In this document: piece after piece, positions 24,914-35,161 of the stretch
Position numbering within the stretch: position 1 is the first letter of the stretch
Layout of the letters: each line of letters begins with the position of its first letter
Origin: JAJDYQ01 sp965214035
Lineage (GTDB): Bacteria > Pseudomonadota > Gammaproteobacteria > JAJDYQ01
Assembly (NCBI GenBank): GCA_965214035.1
Contig: OZ243932.1
Coordinates: 1,364,001-1,428,000, forward strand
Direction of reading: 5' to 3'
Length of the DNA stretch: 64,000 bases
The notes under the pieces: generated by a model
Database searches by the model: none
Told to the model about the DNA's origin: nothing
The model's input: the letters and a program-made list of their open reading frames with translations, nothing else
Position numbers and translations under genes: made by a program

Positions 24914-25426
24914 ATGCTAAAACTCATTCAGATAACTTCTTTCGCGGTACTGGTTACGGTCAGCATTAGCCCTGTTCACGCATGGTGGAATGAAAATAAC
25001 GACGGTCGGAATCATTTCCCCAACAGCAATGGCGTCCCCGGATATGACCGGCAGGGATACCCAGGCTCCCACGACAAAGACTGGAAGCCCTGGAAAGACA
25101 GCCGGTGGAAAGGCTGGCGAGCGCCATGGAGCAATGATGGCAGTCGCTGGGGGTCGGGGCCCTGGAACTCCTTCGGTGAATCTTTTGGCGACCTGATGGG
25201 AGAAGTCGAAGTCGATACCAATATCAGGGTCAAAGGCAAGACATCCGGCAGTGGTGAAACTGAAGGCAAAACCTGGAACTATGGCTATTCCAATAGCCAC
25301 CGGGCATATCAGCCATACGCTTACAGGCCCGCACCCTACTCCTACAGGCCATACACGCCCTATCCTTACTATCACCAGCCACAGGCTTTTCCATACACGC
25401 CCTACCCCCCGCGACGACGCTATTAG
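24914..25426 (+). CDS. Tyr/Pro/Gly-rich secreted protein, sulfur-globule-like
   Basis: About 170 residues. ATG 24914 is preferred to 24908 because GGAG at 24902 is then 8 bp away. A signal peptide ends at VHAWW. The middle is Gly/Trp/Asp-rich (RWGSGPWNSFGESFGDLMGE) and the C-terminus is built of Tyr-Pro repeats (YAYRPAPYSYRPYTPYPYYH). This layout resembles the sulfur-globule family proteins of sulfur-oxidising gammaproteobacteria, which coat periplasmic sulfur globules. The link is by composition and pattern, not by a catalytic motif; a general structural or cell-wall protein is possible. Confidence 0.6.
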   Translation: MLKLIQITSFAVLVTVSISPVHAWWNENNDGRNHFPNSNGVPGYDRQGYPGSHDKDWKPWKDSRWKGWRAPWSNDGSRWGSGPWNSFGESFGDLMGEVEVDTNIRVKGKTSGSGETEGKTWNYGYSNSHRAYQPYAYRPAPYSYRPYTPYPYYHQPQAFPYTPYPPRRRY

Positions 25427-25891
25427 ACGAGCCTGGACAGCAAACAACTCCCATCGAGTATCGGTTTTGACCTTATACCTGAAGAGGGGTTGCCAAAGCC
25501 TCAATATGCTGTTACATTAACAAAGTCGGTAGTCTGGCTGGATGGCGAAATTGCTTCTACCAATGCAGAAGCATCACTTGATAATGGCATATTGGATGTC
25601 TCAAGTCTGGTCTGCGCCTGATGAGAAAGGCGCACAAGAAAATCCCCTCTACCGATAGACGAAACCATTTTTACCCGCACTAAGCGAGGTATGTTTTTAC
25701 AATCATGTTATCGCCGGGATTCATTTTCCTGATTTTCACGATCAGCGCATTTCTGGGCCGTTACCGTGAGGCTGGTCTGTCAGCCATCCGGAACGGTTAC
25801 AAATATATGACAACTATTGCTGTTGACAAGCCAGCTGAAGTGACCAACTCCATGGAAACACCTGTTCCGGCACTAATTAGAGAGCCCGACT
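25427..25891 (+). other. Long leader region of rne
   Basis: 465 bp with no gene recognised; the ATG-started frame at 25705-26019 runs into rne in another frame and is not credible. RNase E genes elsewhere have long structured leaders used for autoregulation by RNase E cleavage, so this stretch probably serves that purpose. No individual stem was proven by eye. Confidence 0.4.
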
Positions 25892-28114
25892 ATGAAAAGA
25901 ATGTTAATCAACGCAACCCAACAGGAAGAGCTGCGCGTTGCGATGGTCGATGGTCAGTACCTTTACGATCTGGACATCGAACGCACTGCAAAACAACGCA
26001 AAAAATCCAATGTATATAAGAGCAAAATAACCCGTATTGAACCCAGTCTGGAAGCCGCCTTTGTCAGCTATGGCGAGGAGCGGCATGGTTTCCTGCCCTT
26101 TAAGGAAATTTCCCGCAACTACTTTAAGCCTGAAGCCAAAACGGAGGGACGCCCTTCGATCAAGGATGTCATTGAAGAAGGCCAGGAAATCATTGTCCAG
26201 ATTGACAAGGAAGAGCGCGGCAATAAAGGGGCAGCGCTAACCACCTTCGTCAGCCTGGCCGGGCGTTATCTGGTGATGATGCCGAATAATCCCCGCGCAG
26301 GCGGAGTATCCAGACGTATTGGGGGTGAGGAGCGCGGTCAGGTTCGTGAAGTACTGAGCGATCTGGATATACCTGACGGTTCAGGAGTTATCGTCAGAAC
26401 TGCCGGAGTCGGGCGCTCATCCGAGGAGCTGCAATCCGATCTGGACTATCTGAAGCAGGTCTGGTCAGCGATTGAAGGCGCTGCCCGGGAAAACAAGGCA
26501 CCGTTTCTTGTTTATCAGGACAGCAATATCATTATCCGGGCACTACGCGATAACTTCCGCAATGATATCAGCGAAATCCTGATTGACGCTCCAGCAATAT
26601 ACGAAGAAGCCCGTGACTTTATCAAGCAGGTCATGCCCCATCACCTGGACAAGTTGCAGCTCTACAAAGAAGAGACTCCGCTGTTCAGCCGCTACCAGAT
26701 AGAAAGTCAGATTGAGAGCGCATTCCGCCGCGAGGTACGCCTGCCGTCAGGTGGTCAGATTGTCATAGATCACACCGAAGCCCTGACATCCATTGATATT
26801 AATTCGGGCCGGGCCACCAAAGGCAGCGATATTGAGGAAACTGCCTTAAACACCAATCTGGAAGCCTCGGATGAGATTGCCCGTCAATTGAGACTCCGCG
26901 ACAGTGGTGGTCTGATTGTTGTCGATTTTATTGACATGGGAGCTAACCGTAATCAGCGCACAGTTGAAGAGCGTATGCGCAAGGCTTTATCGGCGGATAA
27001 AGCCAGAACCCGTATTGGCCGGATCTCACGGTTTGGCCTGTTTGAAATGTCACGCCAGCGTCTGCGCTCATCGCTTGATGAATCGAACTATCACATCTGC
27101 CCCCGTTGCAGCGGCCAGGGTACGGTTCGCAGCGTGGAGTCATTGGCACTATCGATATTGCGCCTGATTGAAGAAGAAGCGATGAAAGAAAGTACCAGCC
27201 GCGTGGTCGCCCAGGTTCCGATCAGTGTGGCAACTTTTCTGCTCAATGAAAAACGGCGCTCCATTACGCTCCTTGAGAGCCGCCACAACATCGAGATCAT
27301 ACTGGTTCCCAATGGGTCACTGGAAACACCTCGCTATGAAATCGCACGTGAACGCTCTGATGAGGCGGCGCAGAATGATGCCCGCAGCTACAAACAGGCC
27401 CATGACTTTTCGGTGGCTGAAGATGCTCCACGGTCCGGGGAAAAAGCTCCCCCTGCTCTTGAACCGGCCATAAAAAATATACAGCCGGCTGCTCCGGTGA
27501 TCCATGAGCAACCCGAAGCAGAAGAAGAAAGCAAAGAACAGGCCCCAGGGCTGATCAAGCGCCTGTTTGGCAGTATCTTTGGTGACAACAAAGAGGAAGA
27601 GCAAAAACCTCGCCGTGGCGAGCGCCGACGCTCAGGCAATCGAAGCCATCGCCGCAGTCCGGGCCGTCAACAATCCGGCCGAAGAGGCCCGAATTCAGGT
27701 AACCCACAGGAAGCCCGGCAGGATAGTGACTCACAAAAGAAAGAAAATCGGGACCAACAACAAAAGAGGCGTGACTCGCGCAATAAAAGCCGCAATCCGA
27801 AAAAGACAGAACACCAAAAACCTGAACAGGCGCACTCAGACCAAAAGCCGACCAAAAGCCCGGGTGGTCAGGCTGCCGCAGCGGAATCTCCAAACAATAC
27901 ATCCGATAAAAAACAGCGTGGTCAGGGGCGCAGGCGTGGACAGCGGCGCAGCAGCAATGAAGCAGCGGCCAATAACAGACCACAAGGTAACGGTAGCTCC
28001 AGCCAACGGGAGAACACAAACTCTGGAAACCGTGCGGGCAAATCTGATACAGACGAAGCAAAGCAACCCGTGACCGCCCGGGAGAAACAAGCTGACCCTG
28101 TCGTAACAGAGTAA
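25892..28114 (+). CDS. rne: Ribonuclease E
   Basis: 740 residues. The N-terminus MKRMLINATQQEELRVAMVD is diagnostic. The S1 RNA-binding domain spans roughly residues 38-125 (KITRIEPSLEAAFVSYGEER, HGFLPFKEI). The catalytic DNase I-like part has the magnesium-binding Asp residues in LTSIDINSGRATKG and GGLIVVDFIDMG, and the zinc link is CPRCSGQG at about 403. From about residue 500 the protein is a low-complexity, Arg/Lys/Gln-rich scaffold (RRGERRRSGNRSHRRSPGRQ) expected to bind RNA and degradosome partners. It cuts mRNA, rRNA and tRNA precursors in A/U-rich single-stranded regions. Confidence 0.97.
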   Translation: MKRMLINATQQEELRVAMVDGQYLYDLDIERTAKQRKKSNVYKSKITRIEPSLEAAFVSYGEERHGFLPFKEISRNYFKPEAKTEGRPSIKDVIEEGQEIIVQIDKEERGNKGAALTTFVSLAGRYLVMMPNNPRAGGVSRRIGGEERGQVREVLSDLDIPDGSGVIVRTAGVGRSSEELQSDLDYLKQVWSAIEGAARENKAPFLVYQDSNIIIRALRDNFRNDISEILIDAPAIYEEARDFIKQVMPHHLDKLQLYKEETPLFSRYQIESQIESAFRREVRLPSGGQIVIDHTEALTSIDINSGRATKGSDIEETALNTNLEASDEIARQLRLRDSGGLIVVDFIDMGANRNQRTVEERMRKALSADKARTRIGRISRFGLFEMSRQRLRSSLDESNYHICPRCSGQGTVRSVESLALSILRLIEEEAMKESTSRVVAQVPISVATFLLNEKRRSITLLESRHNIEIILVPNGSLETPRYEIARERSDEAAQNDARSYKQAHDFSVAEDAPRSGEKAPPALEPAIKNIQPAAPVIHEQPEAEEESKEQAPGLIKRLFGSIFGDNKEEEQKPRRGERRRSGNRSHRRSPGRQQSGRRGPNSGNPQEARQDSDSQKKENRDQQQKRRDSRNKSRNPKKTEHQKPEQAHSDQKPTKSPGGQAAAAESPNNTSDKKQRGQGRRRGQRRSSNEAAANNRPQGNGSSSQRENTNSGNRAGKSDTDEAKQPVTAREKQADPVVTE

Positions 28115-28122
28115 CCCCTGCC

Positions 28123-28157
28123 AGTTGAGTGTCCGGCTACCTACCGGGCACTCAACT
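28123..28157. terminator. Stem-loop between convergent rne and phosphatase genes
   Basis: AGTTGAGTGTCCGG (28123-28136) pairs with CCGGGCACTCAACT (28144-28157), about 14 bp with one G-T pair, loop about 7 nt. It overlaps the 3' end of the phosphatase gene. It lacks a T-run, so termination may need Rho or processing. Confidence 0.45.
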
Positions 28158-28629
28158 TATGTCCGGCAATAATATCATCCAGCAAGCCACGTGAACCGGA
28201 CTCAACCATATCCAGAACAAGGTCAAAACCATCGGCACCACCATAATACGGATCAGGCACTTCCTGCCGACTCGCATCCGGAGCGTATTCCAGAAACATA
28301 TGCAGCTTATGCCGGTGCTGCACGGGACACCGCGAGGAAAGGGTGTCATGATTGTCACGATCCATCGCCAATATATAGTCAAAGTCCTCAAAATCACTGT
28401 GTTTAATCTGCCGCGCCCGTAAATCAGATATATCCAGCCCCCGCTGACGTGCAGCGGACTGAGCCCGCCGATCAGGAGGTTCACCTGTATGATAAGCATG
28501 AGTCCCGGAGGACTCGATAACAATATCATCAGCATAGCCGGCATCTCTCACCAGTTGGCGAAAAACACCATGGGCAGTTGGCGACCTGCAAATATTACCC
28601 ATACAACAAAATAGAACTTTTATTTTCAT
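28141..28629 (-). CDS. Low-molecular-weight protein-tyrosine phosphatase
   Basis: 162 residues. The catalytic loop is CMGNICRSP at residues 9-17, matching the C-x5-R-S/T signature, and the acid/base Asp lies in VPDPYYGGADGF near residue 126. The length is typical for the family. It hydrolyses phosphotyrosine; in bacteria such enzymes often oppose tyrosine kinases of exopolysaccharide export, but no kinase is present here. It converges on rne and is followed upstream by the type I R-M operon. Confidence 0.93.
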   Translation of the reverse strand: MKIKVLFCCMGNICRSPTAHGVFRQLVRDAGYADDIVIESSGTHAYHTGEPPDRRAQSAARQRGLDISDLRARQIKHSDFEDFDYILAMDRDNHDTLSSRCPVQHRHKLHMFLEYAPDASRQEVPDPYYGGADGFDLVLDMVESGSRGLLDDIIAGHKLSAR

Positions 28630-28708
28630 ACGTTAAGTCACCTTCACTACATCAAACATTAAAATAATATCAGGCATCACAAATTAAATCGTTCGAGCAA
28701 GTCAGATT

Positions 28709-31700
28709 TTATTTCCGAATATCCTGCGCGATCAGCTCTGCTTGCTTCAACACTGTTTCTGTTGCCAGTTTTTGCATATCCGGTGGATAGCCATACTGCC
28801 TCAGTGTGCGTTTGATAATTACTTTTAATTTGGCTCTAACACTTTCTTTTATTGCCCAGTCTATCGAAGTATTTTGTTTTACACGCTCTGTCAGGACCAC
28901 GGCCAGTTCTCTTAACTTATCGTGTTGCATCAGCTCTTTAGCACTTTCATTATCAGCAACAGCCGTATAAAAAGCGTACTCGTATTCGGTTAGCTCAAGC
29001 TCCTTCGCTTCATCATCCATACTCATAATTTCTTTGCTTAGCTTAATCAGTTCATCCATGACCTCAGCGGCAGTTAATATTTTAGCATGATATTTCTTGA
29101 TGGTATTTTCCAGCATTTCCATCAGTGATTTACTTTTCACTAAATTTTTTCTTGAGCGGGATTTTAATTCATCATTGAGTCACTTCTTCAATACCTCCAA
29201 TGCAACATTCTTATGCTCCATGCCTTTAAGTTCCAGCAAAAACTCTTCAGACAAAACTGAAATATCCGGCTTTTTAATTCCTGCCGCATCAAACACATCA
29301 ATCACTTGTTCAGAAACCAAGGCCTGATCAATAACTTGCCTAATTGTGGTTTCTATCTCTTCATCACTTCGCCCTGTTCCTGTGGCATCAAACTTGACCA
29401 GACGCGCTTTCACCGCCTGAAAAAATGCCACCTGATCTTTAATATCCATGGCTTGTTCATGGGGTATTGCAATAGCAAAGGCTCTGGACAAAGCAGTGAC
29501 TTCATCCACAAAACGTTTTTTGCCATTTTCCAGACCCAGAATATGGTCTTCCGCTGCCAAAATGAGCGACAGCTTTTGTGCTGTATTGGCGACAAAATAA
29601 TTTTCATAGGCAAAGCCTCCGCCATCATTGGAGAACAACTGGGAAACCACTTCCAGCTTTTCCAGCATTAGTTCCACAGCTTGTTCCTGTAGAATGGCAG
29701 GGTCACCTTTTCCACCTGCATCCGAATAAAAAGACAGGGCCGCTTTCAGATCAGAGGCTATTCCCAGATAATCCACAATCAAGCCGCCTGGTTTATCCTT
29801 GTAAACCCGATTAACCCGTGCAATTGCCTGCATCAGGTTATGCCCTTTCATTGGCTTATCAATGTACAGGGTATGCAGGCTCGGAGCATCAAAGCCGGTC
29901 AGCCACATATCCCGAACGATTACCAGTTTAAGGGGATCGTCAGGATTCCTCATTCTTTCTGCCAGGGTCTTTCTTTGTGCTTTGGTAGTGTGGTGTCTGG
30001 CAATTTCGGGGCCATCCAATGAACTGGAAGTCATTACCACTTTAATGGCACCCTTATCCAGATCATCCGAATGCCACTCAGGTTTGATTTTGATAATCCG
30101 GGCATAGAGTTCAACAGCAATGCGGCGACTCATGGAGACAATCATACCCTTGCCATCAAACACCGTCTGGCGTTGTTCAAAATGGCCAACTATATCTCTG
30201 GCGATATTTTTGATGCGATTTTCACTGCCAATTAACGCCTCTAACTGTGTCCACCTGGTTTTGGCTTTTTGTGCTTCAGTCAGTTCATCCTGTGCCAGTT
30301 CTTCATCCAGTGCCTTAACCCATTGCTTCCCTTCTTCGCTCAAATTGACTTTGGCAAGTCGGCTTTCATAATAGATACGTACCGTTGCCCCGTCTTCTAC
30401 CGCCTGAGCGATATCATAGACATCGATATAATTTCCAAATACTGCCGGTGTATTGGTATCGGTGCTCTCTATCGGTGTACCTGTGAAGCCAAGGCAGGTC
30501 GCATTAGGCAAGGCATCGCGCATATATTTGGCAAAGCCATAGACGACTTTTTTACCCACCACATTGCCTTGTTTATCCCTGTCATCAATGGTTTTTGCCT
30601 TAAAGCCATACTGGGTGCGGTGGGCTTCATCGGCTATCACCACGATATTTTCTCGCTCCGACAAGGTATCAAATACATTACCCTCATCAGGCTGGAATTT
30701 TTGAATGGTAGAAAAAATCACCCCGCCAGAGGCGACCTGTAATAATTTTTTGAGTTGATCACGATTTTCAACCTGTCTGGGTTCTTGGCGTAGCAGTTGC
30801 GTAGAGGCAGCAAAGGTATCAAACAGCTGATCATCCAAATCATTGCGGTCAGTAATGATTAAAATCGTGGGATTATCCAGTGCGAGCACAATCTTACCCG
30901 TATAGAAAGCCATGGATAACGACTTGCCACTGCCTTGGGTATGCCATACTACGCCGCCTTTACGGTCACCTTTGGGTTGGCTTTTTACGCCTGTCAGGCC
31001 ATAGCTGGCCGGGTCCTCCATTACCTGACTGACAGGTGTTTGTTTTTCTAATAGCTTGTTGTTGACATGCCCTGCTGCCCGCAAGGTCGATTCCACCGCA
31101 CGATTGACCGCATAGTATTGGTGATAGGCCGCCAGCTTTTTCTCCGTTTCAATCGTCACCACACCTGTCCTGGGGTCTTCGTTTCTGGATTTCTCGAATA
31201 CAATAAAATGACGCATTAAATCCAGCAGAGTCTGTTTCGTCAGCATTCCTTTAATCAGGATTTCCAACTGGCTGACCAAATGAGAGGCTTCCTCTTTGCC
31301 ATCAGCAGTTTTCCAGCTCATAAAACGGCTGAGTCCCGCCGACAATGGGCCTGCCTTCGCTTCCAGACCATCCGAAATAATCATAAAGGCATTTGTGGTA
31401 AACAGGCCGGGAATGGTTTGTTGATAAGTTTGCAATTATTGATAAGCAGATTGAATCGTGGCATTTTCATCGGCAGCATTTTTTAGCTCAATCACTATCA
31501 GGGGCAAACCATTGACAAACAGCACCACATCGGGGCGTTTATTGACTCCGTTTTCAATCACGGTCAACTGATTTGCCACTACAAAATCATTGTTTTCGGG
31601 GTTGGCAAAGTCCATCAGCCATACCAGAGCACCTCGCTGATTACCTTCCTTTTGAATCGATACCTTCACCCCTTCGGTCAGCAGTCGGTGGAAGGTCTCG

Positions 31701-31957
31701 TTATTGGCGAGTAATTCAGGGGAATGGATACGGGAAACTTCTTTAATGGCTTCCTGTTGCGCCTCATAAGGAATACCGGGGTTAATTCTGGCAACTGCAT
31801 CGGTCAAACGAGAGATTAATAAGACCTCATCAAAACTGCGTCGTTGCGGGTTGTCGGAATCAGGGGCAATGTCGGGAGCATAAATGTATTCATAGCCCTG
31901 TTTTTTCAGTAGTTCAATACAGAATGTTTCGATGGCATTTTCAGTGATTCGATTCAT
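28709..31957 (-). pseudogene. hsdR: Type I restriction endonuclease HsdR with two in-frame stops
   Basis: A single frame of 1083 codons from ATG 31957 is broken by TAA at 31438-31436 and TGA at 29182-29180. Part 1 holds the nuclease domain (RPDVVLFVNGLPLIVIELKN, the D...ELK site). Part 2 holds the motor: VVWHTQGSGKSLSMAF (Walker A), VVIADEAHRTQYG (DEAH), GFTGTPI, and later helicase motifs. Part 3 is the C-terminal DUF3387 region. At the breaks, SAYQ-stop-LQTYQQTIPGLF implies CAA to TAA, and EVLKK-stop-LNDELKSRS implies TTA to TGA. The enzyme would translocate and cut unmodified DNA; as written it is dead. Confidence 0.93.
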
Positions 31958-32955
31958 GCTTCAGTCTGGTTTGTCAGCATGTGTATTATCAGCCGGATAA
32001 GCGTTTCTTTTTGTTTGGGATCGGACTCTGCAACCAGTAAAGTTAAAGCGGCCAACCCGGTGTCATTGATAACCACTTCACCCTGAGCATTGAATAAGCG
32101 ACCATTCCGATTGAGAAAATCCACCAGCAAGAAAGCACCACTGCGTTTATTGCCATCAGAGAAGGGATGGTTTTTCACTACAAAATAAAGTAAATGTGCA
32201 GCTTTACTTTCAATGCTGGGATAAGCGGGTGCGCCAAAGACGCTTTGTTCCAGATTGCCGAAAATACCTGCCAAACCTTCGGCTCGGGGATTGGCAAACA
32301 GGTCGGTTGCCTCCTGACGGGCGATTAAATCCGCTTTTAATATCCTCAATGACTGCATCGCTTCTTCGGGGCTGGGTAAAGTACCGCCTGCCTGACCTTT
32401 CGGTTCTTCCAGCAGTCCCTCATCATAGCGTTGTAACCATAAGAAAGTTTGCGTGTAACGGCTGATAATTTCAGTCAACCCACGCCCAGCATCCAGGGTT
32501 AAGTCAGGCGATTTTGCGGTTTTTTCAACCAGTATTAGGGCTTGTTGCAAGGCTTGAGCATTTTGCTCAAAGCGTTTCTGGTTCAGACTGTAGCCTTGTA
32601 CTAAATACTCTTTAAGGCGTTGGGTTGCCCAGATACGGAATTGTGTGCCTTTGGTAGAGTTAATCCTGTAACCCACTGAAATAATAGCATCAAGATTATA
32701 TTGTTTAATTTTACGGGTGACTTGTCGTTGCCCTTCTTGACGAACTACCGAGGATTCCTCGGTAGTTGCCGATTCATCCAACTCACCCTCTTGATAGATA
32801 TGTTTTAAGTGCAAACTGATGGTATCGCTGTCTTTATCAAATAAAGTAGCCATCTGTTTTTGTGATAGCCAAAAACTATCCTGGCTAAAGCGTAGTTCAA
32901 CCTGCGTTTGCCCGTCTTGGGTTTGGTAGATTTCTATTGCGTTTTGCTTATCCAT
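31954..32955 (-). CDS. RhuM-Fic fusion protein
   Basis: 333 residues. Residues 1-120 are the RhuM-type domain (LRFSQDSFWLSQKQMATLFD, VRQEGQRQVTRKIKQYNLDA, IISVGYRINSTKGTQFRIWA). The C-terminal half is a Fic/Doc domain with active-site motif HPFSDGNKRSG at 263-273. Intact Fic proteins transfer AMP or a similar group to a protein target and often act as toxins or regulators. No inhibitory helix motif (S/T-x-x-x-E/D-G-N) was seen. It overlaps the hsdR start by 4 bp (ATGA), so it is part of the R-M operon. Confidence 0.9.
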   Translation of the reverse strand: MDKQNAIEIYQTQDGQTQVELRFSQDSFWLSQKQMATLFDKDSDTISLHLKHIYQEGELDESATTEESSVVRQEGQRQVTRKIKQYNLDAIISVGYRINSTKGTQFRIWATQRLKEYLVQGYSLNQKRFEQNAQALQQALILVEKTAKSPDLTLDAGRGLTEIISRYTQTFLWLQRYDEGLLEEPKGQAGGTLPSPEEAMQSLRILKADLIARQEATDLFANPRAEGLAGIFGNLEQSVFGAPAYPSIESKAAHLLYFVVKNHPFSDGNKRSGAFLLVDFLNRNGRLFNAQGEVVINDTGLAALTLLVAESDPKQKETLIRLIIHMLTNQTEA

Positions 32956-32982
32956 AGTTGGCTATCCTGACTTCACCGTTCA

Positions 32983-34110
32983 TCAGTTTTGGTAGGAGGG
33001 TGTCGCGGAGGGATTCCAAGCTACGGATTTGCCAGCAATTTTTATTACCTTATCATTAATTGGTTTAGCCTCAGATTCAAATCTTCTCACCAAATTTTTA
33101 GATGGTATTACGATTTCCATTTGCTGAAAATCTCCCTTGCTGATAGAACCAAACACTGTTCCCTCATCGTTAAATTTTTTTATTTTTTCCATTAAAGATC
33201 TAAGTTTAAAGTATGTGTATGTATAAAATTCATGATTATCTTTATACCGAAATGCTGCCACGCCACGACCAATACAGCATTCCTTTTCTGACATATTTTG
33301 AGCGCCTACAGGTGCTCTTACGCTGATAAGCGTATCAAAGAGTTTAGCCAGTCTTTTTTGTTCGGTTGTAAAAACTCGCTCAGTTGGGAAACGAAAACCG
33401 AAATCAGCATTGCCTTGAAACATAGGCATTCCAACGCCTGTTTCATTAAATGAACCCCCTGGTGGAGATTGCCCCATTGTGAAGTCAAACTCTTCAGGAA
33501 GTACTCCTTTCTCCCCCCAATCCTCCCCAGCCTCTTCCACAAACCACTGCCGAAACAGGGTTTCAGCCATTTGTTCAAGGGTTTTGTTTTGGCGGTGGAG
33601 CAGGTCGATTTTATCATCCAGCGAGCTTAATACTTCGGCTATGGATTTTTGTTCGGGGAGGGGTGGAACAAATAACTCATGCTCTTTTACTACGTCAGTT
33701 TGAACACGCTGTCTTCCTGAACTGCCTGTCATAGATAATATGGCAATATCTCTAATTTCAGAGGAAATCGTCAAATAGTAAAGAAAGTGTTTATTTGAAA
33801 TGTCTTCTCTTTCTCTTAAAACAATGAATTCGGTTGATCCAAAACCAATTTCATCATCATTAAGAATATCAACATAAGATGTTTTACCATTTTCAAGACT
33901 TGGTGTTATGCGAGCCATTACTGTATCACCGTTACGAAATTTTACTCCTCCCTTATATTTCTCATTTAAGTACAATGGAATCTTCCTTGTAAAAGGTTGC
34001 AATGCTTCCATTGGGATTTTTTTGGCTAATAAACCCTTTGGTAATCGCTCAGTTGGATTTATTTTTGCAAAATCATCAAGTTTATACTCCCGCCACTCAC
34101 TCACCCCCAA
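32983..34110 (-). CDS. hsdS: Type I R-M specificity subunit HsdS
   Basis: 375 residues with two target-recognition domains. The first starts WREYKLDDFAKINPTERLPK and ends GRQRVQTDVVKEHELFVPPL, followed by the conserved helix LPEQKSIAEVLSSLDDKIDL and LHRQNKTLEQMAETLFRQWF. The second domain runs from about residue 205 to 355 (SPPGGSFNETG, GSISKGDFQQMEIVIPSKN). The second conserved helix is short, with EAKPINDKVIKIAG. It determines which DNA sequence the M and R subunits act on. It overlaps yhcG by 14 bp. Confidence 0.9.
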   Translation of the reverse strand: MGVSEWREYKLDDFAKINPTERLPKGLLAKKIPMEALQPFTRKIPLYLNEKYKGGVKFRNGDTVMARITPSLENGKTSYVDILNDDEIGFGSTEFIVLREREDISNKHFLYYLTISSEIRDIAILSMTGSSGRQRVQTDVVKEHELFVPPLPEQKSIAEVLSSLDDKIDLLHRQNKTLEQMAETLFRQWFVEEAGEDWGEKGVLPEEFDFTMGQSPPGGSFNETGVGMPMFQGNADFGFRFPTERVFTTEQKRLAKLFDTLISVRAPVGAQNMSEKECCIGRGVAAFRYKDNHEFYTYTYFKLRSLMEKIKKFNDEGTVFGSISKGDFQQMEIVIPSKNLVRRFESEAKPINDKVIKIAGKSVAWNPSATPSYQN

Positions 34111-35161
34111 CCCCCAATCTCAATTCTGCTTCCTCAATCGCTTTATGTAGCTTCTCCTGTAAAACCGTTTTAGGTGGCAACTTCAACCAGTATTCCGAGA
34201 TATGAATATCGTCTTGTTCCAGCTCCATCAGTTCGACTACTTCCTGATCTTTGCTGCTGCATAATAAAATAGCGATGGGTGGGTTTTCGTCGGCTTGCTG
34301 TTCGTGTTTTGCCAGCCATTTGAGATACAGCTCAACTTGCCCTTTGTATTCGGGTTTGAATTCACCGAGCTTGAGTTCAATCAAGACCAAACGCTTTAAG
34401 CTACGGTGATAAAACAGTAAGTCCAGATAATAGTCATTGCCACCGATTTGCAGGCGTTTTTGCCGCGCCATAAAGGCAAAGTCACTGCCGAGTTCCAGTA
34501 TGAAATGTTCCAGTTTGTGCAAAATGGCATTTTCTAAATCTTTTTCGCTGAAGTTGTCCTGTAGATCGAGAAAATCGAGCAGGTAAGGATCTTTTAAATG
34601 TAGCTTCAGGGATGGCTGCTGCCCACTACCCAAGTTTGCCAATGCTTGCCGGATGACTTGTTCGGGCTGTTTGGCAATAGCACTACGCTCGAATAACATG
34701 CCGTCCATGCGTTGTCGCAGGGTTCGGACTGACCAGCCCTCATGGCTGCTCATCTGAGTGTAAAATACACGCTGTGTGTCGTTGTCGAGTTTGATCAACT
34801 CAACAAAATGAGACCAGCTCAATTGTGACGACAGTGTCGTCACTTTTTCTTGCGCGGGGAAATAGTCATAAAATAACTTCATTCTTAACAAGTTACGGTA
34901 ACCAAAACCCTTGCCGAATTCGATACTCAGTTGTTGAGCTAAGCGCTTGAGCGTTTGCTTTCCGTATTTTGAACGATTTGACTCCAAAACTTCTGTACGG
35001 ATGAGTTTACCGATACGCCAATAGGTGAGTGCGAGTGTTTGGTTGACCTGCTTAACAACACTTGATCTTGCATCAGTAATCAGTTGCCTGATCTCTGCAT
35101 ACAAATTTTGGTATTCAGCAGGGGATTGTATTGGGAAGATTTCTTTTTTCTTAGCCATCAA
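34097..35161 (-). CDS. YhcG-type PD-(D/E)XK nuclease (DUF1016)
   Basis: 354 residues. The N-terminal DUF1016 part is visible as LALTYWRIGKLIRTEVLESN and GFGYRNLLRMKLFYDYFP. The C-terminal nuclease has DYYLDLLFYHRSLKRLVLIE followed by LKLGEFKPEY, giving the D...E-x-K catalytic set around residues 253-276. YhcG-type proteins are associated with type I R-M loci and other defence modules; a structure-specific nuclease role is likely from the fold but not proven. It overlaps hsdM by 11 bp and hsdS by 14 bp, so it is translated with them. Confidence 0.88.
   Translation of the reverse strand: MMAKKKEIFPIQSPAEYQNLYAEIRQLITDARSSVVKQVNQTLALTYWRIGKLIRTEVLESNRSKYGKQTLKRLAQQLSIEFGKGFGYRNLLRMKLFYDYFPAQEKVTTLSSQLSWSHFVELIKLDNDTQRVFYTQMSSHEGWSVRTLRQRMDGMLFERSAIAKQPEQVIRQALANLGSGQQPSLKLHLKDPYLLDFLDLQDNFSEKDLENAILHKLEHFILELGSDFAFMARQKRLQIGGNDYYLDLLFYHRSLKRLVLIELKLGEFKPEYKGQVELYLKWLAKHEQQADENPPIAILLCSSKDQEVVELMELEQDDIHISEYWLKLPPKTVLQEKLHKAIEEAELRLGVGGE

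Noticed and set aside
27567..28073. Second long frame inside the 3' part of rne
   Set aside because: It is an out-of-frame reading of the arginine/glutamine-rich tail, with no family match, and overlaps a certain gene completely.
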